This document shows positions 1 to 8,128 of a stretch of 64,000 bases of DNA, piece after piece. Within the stretch, counting starts at the first letter, position 1. Every line of letters starts with the position of its first letter. Source of the DNA: AP-15 sp035503615 (lineage in GTDB: Bacteria > Pseudomonadota > Alphaproteobacteria > ATCC43930 > CGMCC-115725); contig DATJTI010000034.1 in assembly GCA_035503615.1 (NCBI GenBank), forward strand, positions 1-64,000, in the 5' to 3' direction. Below the pieces are notes generated by a model. It saw only the letters and a program-made list of their open reading frames with translations, had not been told where the DNA came from and made no database searches. The position numbers and the translations under genes were made by a program.

Positions 1-1081
1 CGCGAAGCAGCCGCTCCTGGATGATTTCGAGATGCAACAGGCCGAGAAAGCCGCAGCGGAAGCCGAACCCCAGCGCCACCGAGGTCTCGGGCTCGTATTC
101 GAAGCTCGCATCGTTGAGCCGCAATTTGGCGAGGCTGTCGCGCAACCGCTCGTAATCGGCGGCGTCGGTCGGAAACAGCCCGCAAAAGACGACCGGCTGC
201 ACCGGCTTGAAACCCGGCAAAGGTGCTGCCGCCGGGCGGCGGTCCTCGGTGATCGTGTCGCCGACCCGGCAATCGGCGACGGTCTTGATGCCGGCGGTGA
301 TAAAGCCGATCTCGCCCGGGCCCAGCGCCTCGACCGCGACGCCTTTCGGGGTGAACACGCCAACCCGCTCGACTGCATGGACCGCACCCGTTGCCATCAG
401 CCGGATCTTCTGGCCGGCGCGCAATGCGCCATCCTTGACCCGCACCAGGATGACGACGCCGAGATAGGGGTCGTACCAGCTGTCGACCAGCAATGCCTTC
501 AAGGGCGCCGCGGCATCGCCCGAGGGCGGCGGCAGGCGGGTCACCAGCGCTTCGAGCACGCCCTCGATATTGAGCCCGGTCTTGGCCGAGATCAGCACCG
601 CGTCGGCGGCGTCGAGCCCGATCACCTCCTCGATCTGCTCGCGAACCCGCTCGGGTTCGGCCGCGGGCAGGTCGATCTTGTTCAGCACCGGGACGATCTC
701 GTGCCCGGCCTCGATCGCCTGGTAGACATTGGCCAAGGTCTGCGCCTCGACCCCCTGGCTCGCATCGACCACCAGCAGCGAGCCCTCGCAGGCGGCGAGC
801 GAGCGGCTGACCTCGTAGGAAAAATCGACATGCCCCGGCGTGTCCATCAGGTTGAGGACATAATCCTTGCCGTCGCCGGCACGATAGGCGAGCCGGACCG
901 TCTGCGCCTTGATCGTGATGCCGCGCTCGCGCTCCAATTCCATCTGGTCGAGCACCTGCTCGCGCATCTCGCGCGCTTCGAGCCCTCCGGTGCGCTCGAT
1001 CAGCCGGTCGGCGAGCGTCGACTTGCCGTGGTCGATATGGGCGATGATCGCGAAATTGCGGATCTGCGACAGCGGGGTCAT
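1..1081 (-). CDS. lepA: Elongation factor 4 (LepA), N-terminal part, cut by window edge
   Basis: Ribosome-associated translational GTPase that back-translocates or remodels stalled elongating ribosomes. The reading frame is open from an ATG at 1081 down to base 1, giving about 360 of the roughly 600 residues of the family; the C-terminal half lies outside the window. Visible GTPase motifs: G1 HIDHGKST at residues 15-22, the RGITIK switch I region near 53-58, DTPGHVDF at 80-87 and NKID at 134-137. The domain II region follows, and the segment ends in the EF4-typical GFRCGFLGLLHLEI stretch. Divergent from uvrB, but separated from it by about 840 bp of decayed sequence. Identification is firm. 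Confidence 0.97.
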   Translation of the reverse strand, partial: MTPLSQIRNFAIIAHIDHGKSTLADRLIERTGGLEAREMREQVLDQMELERERGITIKAQTVRLAYRAGDGKDYVLNLMDTPGHVDFSYEVSRSLAACEGSLLVVDASQGVEAQTLANVYQAIEAGHEIVPVLNKIDLPAAEPERVREQIEEVIGLDAADAVLISAKTGLNIEGVLEALVTRLPPPSGDAAAPLKALLVDSWYDPYLGVVILVRVKDGALRAGQKIRLMATGAVHAVERVGVFTPKGVAVEALGPGEIGFITAGIKTVADCRVGDTITEDRRPAAAPLPGFKPVQPVVFCGLFPTDAADYERLRDSLAKLRLNDASFEYEPETSVALGFGFRCGFLGLLHLEIIQERLLR

Positions 1082-1189
1082 GGTTGGCGCGGAACATAAG
1101 GGCAGGGTCGCGCTGGATCAACGTGCGACGCGGGCTCAAGCGCAATTACAGTCCCGCGATGACTATGTCCGGCGCCGCGCCGCCGCGAT

Positions 1190-1505
1190 CACGCGCATGT
1201 CAGCTTCTACGCGACAAAAGCCGGGCTCGGCGGGCGACGTGGCATCCGAGCCGCGTCTCAAGGTGACTACTCGCGATCGTGGCGGCGAGGTCGAGCCTCG
1301 AATCCGTGACAATGGCGGCGGGTATTGCCCCGGAGCGTCGCGGCAGGCTGCTCCAGCCGTTCTTTACGACCAAGCCGACCGGCGGGGCACCGGGCTCGGC
1401 CGGTCAATCAGCTACGGCATCGTGACCAGCAGCATCACCGCACGATCGCGGTCGACAGCCAGCTAGGCGACGACACCGAATCCACGATCAGTCTGCCGCG
1501 ACGCT
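1190..1505 (+). pseudogene. Remnant of a histidine-kinase ATPase domain (frameshifted)
   Basis: No intact gene, but reading across all three frames recovers the C-terminal HATPase core of a sensor kinase in the right order. One frame gives RIRDNGGG (N/G1 box, near 1297-1320), the next gives LLQPFFTTKPTGG (F box, near 1350-1390), the third gives GTGLGRSISYGIV (G2 box, near 1387-1425), and a further shift gives QHHRTIAVDSQLGDDTE followed by TISLPR (near 1433-1500). At least three frameshifts are needed, so it cannot make a working protein. The upstream part (about 1190-1290) may hold the FYAT segment common before this domain. It lies between lepA and uvrB and looks like a dead insertion. The call rests on motif order only. 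Confidence 0.7.
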
Positions 1506-1558
1506 CAGTGATCAGCGCCGAGTAGGCCGGCGAAGCAACCCGATTCTGCCACAGCCAT

Positions 1559-1843
1559 CTATCGCTGAAGCCTGTCGCGGTGATAGGTCAGAAAGCTTTT
1601 TTCCTCGTCGGCTAGCGCACTGCGCAGCGGTGCCGGCAACCCGAGCAACTCCCTGCACGATGCTTCCACTCGATCCGAGATCCACATGCCTCCATCATTG
1701 TTGAAGGAGATTAAGTATCGGTCAAAAAGGGCATCCAGGTTGGCAATGAGCAGAATGCCGTTTGCAGGGTTCAACCGCTGTTCGTGGGTCGAGGCTCGCC
1801 ACGCCGGCCGGTGGACCTCGCTGCATAGTGGCGCATCGCCCAT
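1559..1843 (-). pseudogene. HNH endonuclease C-terminal fragment
   Basis: A 94-residue frame whose last 75 residues match the C-terminal HNH domain of restriction-like HNH nucleases: WRASTHEQRLNPANGILL, then LDALFDRYLISFNNDG, a central ISD, and LGLPAPLRS leading to FLTYHRDRL. The N-terminal part of such proteins, which is usually 150 or more residues longer and carries the AHI-PW motif, is missing or scrambled; only HRPAW stands where that motif should be. No ribosome-binding site supports the ATG. It is probably the broken tail of a lost nuclease gene and sits next to the kinase remnant in the same decayed patch. It could still be expressed as an orphan domain, but function is doubtful. Confidence 0.6.
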
Positions 1844-1922
1844 GATCCGCCGGAAAGGGTAAAATGCGGATTAATCGCGCTGGGGTCGGTGACAAGATCA
1901 CGACGCTGATCAGGTGGGTGGC

Positions 1923-4142
1923 ATGAACTCGTCGGACGTCCTAAATTTGGTGACCATGCTGCCGCTGCTCGTCGCCGAACGACCAAAGAGCGATGTCGGC
2001 CGACCGTTCACGGTCGCCTCGGAGTTCCGCCCGGCCGGCGACCAGCCGCAGGCGATCGATGAATTGTGCCAGGGTATCGCGCAGGGTGAGCGCGACCAGG
2101 TGCTGCTCGGCGTCACCGGCTCGGGCAAGACCTTCACGATGGCCCAGGTCATCGCCCGCACCGGGCGCCCGGCGATCATCCTCGCTCCGAACAAGACGCT
2201 CGCGGCACAGCTCTACGGCGAGATGAGGAGCTTCTTCCCGGAGAACGCGGTCGAATATTTCGTCTCCTATTATGATTACTACCAGCCCGAAGCCTATGTG
2301 CCGCGCACCGACACCTATGTCGAAAAGGAATCGTCGCTGAACGAGGAGATCGACCGGATGCGCCATTCGGCGACGCGGGCGATCCTCGAGCGCCGCGATG
2401 TCGTCGTCGTCGCCAGCGTGTCGTGCATCTACGGCATCGGCTCGGTCGAGACCTATTCGCAGATGACGCTGTCCTTGGCGCAGGGCGACCGGGTCAATCG
2501 CACCGAGCTGTTGGCCCGTTTTGTCGAATTGCAGTACCGGCGCAACGACGCGAATTTCAGCCGCGGCGCGTTCCGGGTGCGCGGCGATACGATCGAATTG
2601 TTTCCGGCGCATTACGAGGACCGCGCCTGGCGGATCTCGCTGTTTGGCGACGAGATCGAGGCGATCCATGAGATCGACCCGCTGACCGGTGAGAAGACCG
2701 CGTCGCTGCAATCGATCAAAGTCTATGCCAACAGCCATTACGTGACACCGCGGCCGACCCTGCTGCAGGCGATCGAGCAGATCAAGCGTGACTTGAAGAT
2801 CCGCCTCGAAGAACTGTTCGCCGAGGGCAAATTGCTCGAAGCGCAGCGGCTCGAGCAGCGCACCAACTACGACCTCGAAATGATCGAGGCGACCGGCAGC
2901 TGCGCCGGCATCGAGAACTACTCGCGCTATCTGACCGGGCGCAAGCCGGGCGAGCCGCCACCGACGTTTTTCGAGTACATGCCGCGCGACGCGCTGGTGT
3001 TTGTCGACGAGAGCCATGTCACGGTGCCGCAGCTGGGCGGCATGTTCCGCGGCGACTGGATGCGCAAATCGACGCTCGCCGAATACGGTTTCCGGCTGCC
3101 GTCCTGCACCGACAACCGCCCGCTCAAATTCGAGGAATGGGAGGCGATGCGCGGCCAGACGGTGTTTGTCTCGGCAACCCCGGGGCCGTGGGAGATGAAC
3201 CGCGCCGGCGGTGTCTTTGTCGAGCAGATCGTGCGGCCGACGGGGCTTGTCGATCCGCCCTGCATCATCCGCCCGGTCGATACCCAGGTCGACGACCTGA
3301 TGGCGGAGTGCCGCGAGGAGGCGGCAAAAGGTCATCGCGTGATGGTCACCACGCTCACCAAGAAGATGGCCGAGGCGCTGACCGAATACCTGCACGAATC
3401 GGGGCTGCGGGTGCGCTACATGCACTCCGATGTCGATACCCTCGAACGCATCGAGATCATCCGCGACCTGCGGCTTGGCGTATTCGACGTGCTGATCGGG
3501 ATCAATCTCCTGCGCGAGGGGCTCGACATCCCGGAATGCGCGCTGATGGCGGTGCTCGATGCCGACAAGGAGGGCTATCTGCGCTCGCGCACCTCGCTGA
3601 TCCAGACGATCGGCCGTGCTGCCCGCCATATCGACGGCCGCGCGATCCTCTATGCCGACCGGATGACCGACAGCCTCAAGGCGGCGATCGATGAAACCAA
3701 TCGCCGGCGCGAAAAGCAGCAGGCTTACAACGCCGCGCATGGCATCACACCCGAAAGCGTGCGCCGTGGCATCGCCGATATTCTCGAAAGCGTCTACGAG
3801 CGCGACCATGTCACGGTCGGCTTGTCGCAGGGCGAGGCCGGGCATTACCAGGGCAAGGATCTGAAGGCGGTCATCGCCGATCTCGAAAAGCGCATGCGCG
3901 AGGCCGCTGCCGATCTCGAATTCGAGGAGGCGGCACGGTTGCGCGACGAAATCCGCCGGCTCGAGCAGACCGATCTCGGCCTGCCGGCCGGGCCGGCGGC
4001 GCATGGCGTGCGGCGACGGTCGGGACCCGAAGCTCCGGGTCCGCGCGGCCGCTCGACCGCTGGTCGCGCCGGAGTCTCGGCTCGCGACGTCGCCCGCGCC
4101 AAGATGCGCGCCCGCAGGGAACGCCGTGCCCAGCGACGCTGA
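1923..4142 (+). CDS. uvrB: Excinuclease ABC subunit B (UvrB)
   Basis: DNA-damage-verifying helicase of nucleotide excision repair, handed to lesions by UvrA and cut partner of UvrC. Walker A GVTGSGKT lies at residues 63-70, the damage-probing beta-hairpin with YYDYYQPEAYVP is near 115-126, and helicase motifs DESHV, TATPG-like VSATPG and the QTIGRAAR motif VI are present. The C-terminal UVR motif that docks UvrC (LEKRMREAAADLEFEEAARLRDEI) sits near 650-675. About 740 residues is normal. I prefer ATG 1923, preceded by AGGTGGG; an in-frame GTG at 1914 is the alternative. The Arg-rich tail overlaps the start of the next gene, implying co-translation. Confidence 0.97.
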   Translation: MNSSDVLNLVTMLPLLVAERPKSDVGRPFTVASEFRPAGDQPQAIDELCQGIAQGERDQVLLGVTGSGKTFTMAQVIARTGRPAIILAPNKTLAAQLYGEMRSFFPENAVEYFVSYYDYYQPEAYVPRTDTYVEKESSLNEEIDRMRHSATRAILERRDVVVVASVSCIYGIGSVETYSQMTLSLAQGDRVNRTELLARFVELQYRRNDANFSRGAFRVRGDTIELFPAHYEDRAWRISLFGDEIEAIHEIDPLTGEKTASLQSIKVYANSHYVTPRPTLLQAIEQIKRDLKIRLEELFAEGKLLEAQRLEQRTNYDLEMIEATGSCAGIENYSRYLTGRKPGEPPPTFFEYMPRDALVFVDESHVTVPQLGGMFRGDWMRKSTLAEYGFRLPSCTDNRPLKFEEWEAMRGQTVFVSATPGPWEMNRAGGVFVEQIVRPTGLVDPPCIIRPVDTQVDDLMAECREEAAKGHRVMVTTLTKKMAEALTEYLHESGLRVRYMHSDVDTLERIEIIRDLRLGVFDVLIGINLLREGLDIPECALMAVLDADKEGYLRSRTSLIQTIGRAARHIDGRAILYADRMTDSLKAAIDETNRRREKQQAYNAAHGITPESVRRGIADILESVYERDHVTVGLSQGEAGHYQGKDLKAVIADLEKRMREAAADLEFEEAARLRDEIRRLEQTDLGLPAGPAAHGVRRRSGPEAPGPRGRSTAGRAGVSARDVARAKMRARRERRAQRR

Positions 4143-4947
4143 CCTCGCCATCCCCGACGAGCCACCGCCCGAGGCGGTGCCGGTCCTGCCGGTGCCGCGC
4201 GCGGCGCTGGTCACCGGCGGCGGAGTGCGCATCGGCCGGGCATTGGCCTTGGCGCTGGCCGAGGACGGCTTTGCCGTCGCGGTTCACTACCATCGCTCGG
4301 CGGCCGCGGCCGCGGCCGTCGTCGAGACGATCCGCGGCCATGGCGGCCGGGCGTTGGCGCTCGGCGCCGACCTCGCCGACGAGGCGGCGGTGCGCCGCCT
4401 GCTGCCGCAGGCCGAACAGGCCCTCGGCCCGGTCGGCGTGCTGGTCAACAATGCCGGCGTGTTCGGCAACGACACGGTCGAGACCGCCACCCGCGAGAGC
4501 TGGGACCAGCATTTCGCGGTCAATCTGCGCGCCCCCTTTGTGCTGATCCAGGAGCTGGCGGCGCGGCTGCCGGCGGAAACGGGCGGCGCCGTTGTCAACC
4601 TACTCGACCAGCGGGTCTGGTCGCTGACCCCGTATTTCGTCTCCTACACGCTGACCAAGGCGGGGTTGTGGACCCTGACCCAGACGATGGCGCTGGCGCT
4701 GGCGCCGCGCATCCGGGTCAACGGCATCGGGCCCGGACCGGCCTTGCCGAGCCTGCGACAAAGCTCGCAAGAGTTTGCGCGGCAATGCGCGATGATGCCG
4801 CTCGGCCGCGGCACCAGCCCGCAGGAAATTGCCGCGGCGATGCGCTTTATCCTCGCGGCTCCGGCGATGACCGGGCAGATGATCGCGCTCGATGGCGGCC
4901 AGCATCTCGGCTGGGCCCAGCCGCAGCGCGCCCCGGTGAGCGAGTGA
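4126..4947 (+). CDS. SDR oxidoreductase, pteridine-reductase-like (Asp-Tyr-Lys active site)
   Basis: NAD(P)H-dependent short-chain dehydrogenase of about 273 residues. The Rossmann motif TGGGVRIG is at 30-37, NNAG at 108-111, and the active site reads D161, Y174, K178. In ordinary SDRs a Ser stands 13 residues before the Tyr; here it is Asp with exactly the spacing known for pteridine reductase PTR1 (D181/Y194/K198 in Leishmania) and FolM-type enzymes. I infer reduction of dihydropterin or dihydromonapterin/dihydrofolate, but the substrate is not proven. The GTG start at 4126 overlaps the uvrB end by 17 nt; an ATG at 4003 would put 41 extra residues inside uvrB and is less likely. Translational coupling to uvrB is probable. 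Confidence 0.85.
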   Translation: MPSDADLAIPDEPPPEAVPVLPVPRAALVTGGGVRIGRALALALAEDGFAVAVHYHRSAAAAAAVVETIRGHGGRALALGADLADEAAVRRLLPQAEQALGPVGVLVNNAGVFGNDTVETATRESWDQHFAVNLRAPFVLIQELAARLPAETGGAVVNLLDQRVWSLTPYFVSYTLTKAGLWTLTQTMALALAPRIRVNGIGPGPALPSLRQSSQEFARQCAMMPLGRGTSPQEIAAAMRFILAAPAMTGQMIALDGGQHLGWAQPQRAPVSE

Positions 4948-5135
4948 GCGGTTCGCGCGAGACGCGAAGCGGTGCCGGTCGGGGTGCCGGATACGACGCG
5001 ACCGGCCGCTATCCTGCCCCCGGGACCGCTGTCGCCGGGGCGGGTTTGTACACAGGAGCGGTGCGGAAGGCAGCGTTTTCGGGCCGGGTAAGCGGTGATC
5101 GAATCGCGCAAGAGGACCTCAAGCACTCGAAAATA

Positions 5136-5148
5136 ATTGATAATCAAT
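5136..5148. promoter_or_regulatory. Perfect 13-bp palindrome upstream of uvrC
   Basis: The sequence ATTGATAATCAAT is a perfect inverted repeat (6-1-6) in an AT-rich pocket of an otherwise GC-rich region. The GATAAT core recalls Fur-type boxes, but the match is partial, so the cognate regulator is not assigned. It sits about 140 bp before the proposed uvrC start. Confidence 0.35.
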
Positions 5149-5174
5149 GCAATGGCTTATGGAATTGCCTAATT

Positions 5175-5193
5175 TTTGGGCGATAATCCCAAA
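5175..5193. promoter_or_regulatory. Inverted repeat TTTGGG-7-CCCAAA upstream of uvrC
   Basis: Perfect 6-bp arms around the spacer CGATAAT. It is either an operator or a small hairpin. There is no T-run after it, so it is not a clear terminator. Confidence 0.3.
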
Positions 5194-5288
5194 CCAAGCC
5201 GAGCCTGGATTTCCGTGCCGATCGCGCCAAGTTCTCAACAGATTTGTCCACTGGTTTCGTGGATATCGTCGGAGTGATTCGAATACCG

Positions 5289-7436
5289 ATGGCAGCACAA
5301 CCGGTTGACGTGGCACTGACGGACGACCCGCGGCGGCGGCGTCGCACCGGACGGCGTTCTGCGACACCGGCTGCGACACCGGCTGGGATGGCGCCTGGGA
5401 TAGCACCCGTGACACCGATGGATCCGCGCCGCGCCCCGGCCGGAGTTGCCACCGGCCCGGCATCCGACCCGCCGCCGGCGGCGTCGGTCTCCGGTATGGC
5501 GGCAGAGGCTGAGGCGCCGACGCTCGCACCTGGCATCGCCGCCGGAGTGGCGGTGATCCGCGCAGCGCTGCGGACGATGCCGGCGACACCGGGCGTCTAC
5601 CGAATGCTCGATCGCAAGGGCGACGCGCTCTATGTCGGCAAGGCGCGCAACCTAAAGAGCCGGGTGCAGAACTATGCCCACCCGGCGACCCTGTCGAACC
5701 GGTTGCGCCGCATGGTGGCCGAGACCACGGCGATGGAGATCGTCTCGACCCATACCGAAGCCGAGGCGCTGCTGCTCGAATGCAATCTGATCAAGCGGCT
5801 GATGCCGCGCTTCAACGTCCTGTTGCGCGATGACAAGTCGTTTCCGCTGATCCACCTGACCGCGGACCACGAGTTTCCGCAGCTGACCAAGCATCGCGGC
5901 GCGCGCACCAAGCCCGGCAGCTATTTTGGCCCGTTCGCCTCGGCCGGGGCGGTGAACCGCACCCTCGTGACCCTGCAAAAGGCGTTTCTGCTGCGCTCGT
6001 GCAGCGACAGCATCTTTGCCAATCGCACCCGGCCCTGCCTGCTGCATCAGATCAAGCGGTGCAGCGCGCCGTGCGTCGGGCGGATCGGGCGCGACGAGTA
6101 CGCCCGGCTGATCGAGCAGGCGCATGCCTTTCTGTCCGGCGGCAGCAGCGGGGTCCAGGCACGCCTCGCCGCCGAGATGCAGGCGGCCGCCGCCGCGCTC
6201 GACTTTGAGGCGGCGGGGCTGATCCGCGACCGCATCCGCGCGCTCTCGCTGGTGCAGGGCCACCAGGACATCCACATCGCCGGCGTCGAGGATGCCGATT
6301 TGATCGCGGCGCACCAGGCCGGCGGCCAGACCTGCGTCCAGGTGTTCTTTTTCCGCGGCGGCCAGAACTGGGGCAACCGCGCCTATTTCCCGAGCCATGA
6401 CCGGCAGCTCGCGGTCGGGGAGGTGCTCGGCTCGTTTGTCGGGCAGTTCTACGACAACCGGCCGAAGCCGCCGCTGGTATTGTTGAGCCATCCTCTGCCC
6501 GAGCAGGAACTGGTGGCCGAAGCGCTGTCGCTGGGCGGCGGACGCGTCACCCTCGCCGTACCGCAGCGCGGCGACAAGAAGAAGCTGATCACCCGCATCC
6601 TCGCCACCGCGCGCGAAGCGCTGGGCCGCCGCCTGTCCGAGAGCGCCTCGCAGCGCCGCCTGCTCGAAGGGGTGGCCGCGGCGCTGCACCTCGAGGCGAC
6701 GCCGAACCGCATCGAGGTCTACGACAACAGCCACATCCAGGGGACCAACGCGGTCGGCGCGATGATCGTCGCCGGACCGGACGGGCTGATCAAGAATGCC
6801 TACCGCAAGTTCAATATCCGCGGCCTGCCGCTGAAGGGCTCGCCCGCGCCGGCCGTCCCGGCGGCCACTATCGCGCCGGAGCGAGCCGGCCTGTCCGGCG
6901 GCGATGATTATGCGATGATGCGCGAGGTGATGCAGCGCCGCTTTGCCCGAGCGCTGAAGGAAGACCCCGAACGCGAGCAGGGCAACTGGCCCGATTTGGT
7001 GCTGATCGATGGCGGGCAGGGGCAGCTCAACATCGCCCAGACGGTGCTGGCCGAACTCGGCATCGGCGATGTCGCGCTCGTCGGCATCGCCAAGGGTCCC
7101 GATCGGGATGCCGGCCGCGAGCGGTTTTTTGTGCCGGGCCATGCGCCGTTCATGCTCGACCCGCGCGACCCGGTGCTCTATTTCCTGCAGCGGCTGCGCG
7201 ACGAGGCGCATCGGTTCGCGATCGGCACGCATCGGGCACGGCGGCTCAAGGCGATCGGCCGCTCCCCACTCGACGAGATCGCCGGTATCGGCGCGCGCCG
7301 CAAGCGGGCATTGCTGCTGCATTTCGGCTCGGCGCGCAGCGTCGCCCGCGCCGGTCTCGCCGATCTCGAACGGGTCGACGGGATCAGCAAAACCGTCGCG
7401 AAAAAGATTTATGATCATTTTCACGCCGATGAGTAA
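5289..7436 (+). CDS. uvrC: Excinuclease ABC subunit C (UvrC)
   Basis: Dual nuclease of excision repair that makes the 3' and 5' incisions after UvrB loading. The GIY-YIG domain begins at GVYRMLDRKGDALYVGKA (about residues 100-117 from this start), followed by the Cys-rich region with CLLHQIKRCSAPC, the UvrB-binding UVR motif (AAALDFEAAGLIRDRI), the RNase H-like domain (EVYDNSHIQG and LVLIDGGQGQL) and C-terminal helix-hairpin-helix repeats ending near the stop. The first 90 or so residues are a low-complexity Pro/Ala/Thr extension built partly from 12-bp tandem repeats and absent from typical UvrC, so the true start could be ATG 5496 or another internal site rather than 5289 or 5244. Product firm, start uncertain. 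Confidence 0.95.
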   Translation: MAAQPVDVALTDDPRRRRRTGRRSATPAATPAGMAPGIAPVTPMDPRRAPAGVATGPASDPPPAASVSGMAAEAEAPTLAPGIAAGVAVIRAALRTMPATPGVYRMLDRKGDALYVGKARNLKSRVQNYAHPATLSNRLRRMVAETTAMEIVSTHTEAEALLLECNLIKRLMPRFNVLLRDDKSFPLIHLTADHEFPQLTKHRGARTKPGSYFGPFASAGAVNRTLVTLQKAFLLRSCSDSIFANRTRPCLLHQIKRCSAPCVGRIGRDEYARLIEQAHAFLSGGSSGVQARLAAEMQAAAAALDFEAAGLIRDRIRALSLVQGHQDIHIAGVEDADLIAAHQAGGQTCVQVFFFRGGQNWGNRAYFPSHDRQLAVGEVLGSFVGQFYDNRPKPPLVLLSHPLPEQELVAEALSLGGGRVTLAVPQRGDKKKLITRILATAREALGRRLSESASQRRLLEGVAAALHLEATPNRIEVYDNSHIQGTNAVGAMIVAGPDGLIKNAYRKFNIRGLPLKGSPAPAVPAATIAPERAGLSGGDDYAMMREVMQRRFARALKEDPEREQGNWPDLVLIDGGQGQLNIAQTVLAELGIGDVALVGIAKGPDRDAGRERFFVPGHAPFMLDPRDPVLYFLQRLRDEAHRFAIGTHRARRLKAIGRSPLDEIAGIGARRKRALLLHFGSARSVARAGLADLERVDGISKTVAKKIYDHFHADE
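5361..5408 (+). repeat. 12-bp tandem repeats in the uvrC 5' end
   Basis: Two identical units GCGACACCGGCT (5361-5384) are followed by two diverged units of the same length to 5408. They are in frame and encode the ATPAATPAGMAPGIAP stretch of the low-complexity N terminus. Confidence 0.7.
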
Positions 7437-7475
7437 GATGCTGCCTGCCCTTTCGTTCACCGGGAGCGGCGTGCG

Positions 7476-8075
7476 GTGCTGACCAGCCTGCCCAACCTGT
7501 TGACTTTGTCGCGCATCCTGGTGATCCCGCTGGTGGTGGCGACATTCTACGTATCAGGCGACTTCGCGCGCTGGTTCGCCTGCGCGTTGTTTTCGGCTGC
7601 GGGCGTCACCGACTGGCTCGACGGCCATATGGCCCGGCGCTGGCAGCAGCAATCCGAGCTCGGGCGGTTTCTCGATCCGATCGCGGATAAGCTGCTGGTG
7701 GCTGCGACCCTGTTCATGCTGACGACGTTCGGCCGGCTGTCGGCGGCGGCGGTGTTCCCGGCATTGGTGATCCTGTGCCGCGAGATCCTGGTCTCGGGGC
7801 TGCGCGAATATCTGGCCGGACTGCGCGTCGGCGTGCCGGTGTCGCGGCTGGCCAAATGGAAGACGACAATCCAGATGGTGGCGATCGCCATTCTGATCGT
7901 CGGCGACGCCGGCCCGAGCGCGTTGCCGGTCAGCACGATCGGCGAAGGGCTGCTATGGATCGCCGCGGTGCTGACCCTGGTGACCGGCTACGACTATTTG
8001 CGGGCCGGGCTGCCGCACATTACCCGGCCGCGCCGCGCCGCGGTCGGTGGCGGCAAATCGCGGACCTCGGCCTAG
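7476..8075 (+). CDS. pgsA: CDP-diacylglycerol-glycerol-3-phosphate 3-phosphatidyltransferase
   Basis: Inner-membrane enzyme making phosphatidylglycerol phosphate from CDP-diacylglycerol and glycerol-3-phosphate, the first committed step to phosphatidylglycerol and cardiolipin. The CDP-alcohol phosphotransferase signature D-x2-DG-x2-AR-x8-G-x3-D-x3-D is complete (DWLDGHMARR then G and DPIAD, about residues 46-72). N-terminal PNLLTLSRI is typical, and several hydrophobic helices follow. At 199 residues the length is normal. It starts with GTG at 7476, 39 bp after uvrC; uvrC-pgsA followed by molybdopterin genes is a common alphaproteobacterial order, suggesting one transcript. Confidence 0.95.
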   Translation: MLTSLPNLLTLSRILVIPLVVATFYVSGDFARWFACALFSAAGVTDWLDGHMARRWQQQSELGRFLDPIADKLLVAATLFMLTTFGRLSAAAVFPALVILCREILVSGLREYLAGLRVGVPVSRLAKWKTTIQMVAIAILIVGDAGPSALPVSTIGEGLLWIAAVLTLVTGYDYLRAGLPHITRPRRAAVGGGKSRTSA

Positions 8076-8128
8076 CCGGCATTGCTGCGCCCGGCTGCGG
8101 ACCCCAAGTGAAACGACAAACAGCGACC

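Larger units (their letters stand above)
4948..5288. other. Intergenic region before uvrC with AT-rich palindromes
   Basis: About 340 bp without a convincing gene. The second half (about 5120-5200) is clearly more AT-rich than its surroundings and carries two perfect inverted repeats, listed separately. It probably holds the uvrC promoter. Open frames running through it on the minus strand are shadows with no recognisable protein content. Confidence 0.6.

Noticed and set aside
1941..4232. Minus-strand frame of 763 codons opposite uvrB
   Set aside because: It is the antisense shadow of uvrB in a GC-rich genome; the plus strand has a full set of UvrB motifs and the shadow has none.
5652..7460. 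Minus-strand 602-codon frame opposite uvrC
   Set aside because: Shadow of uvrC; no motif, and uvrC is certain.
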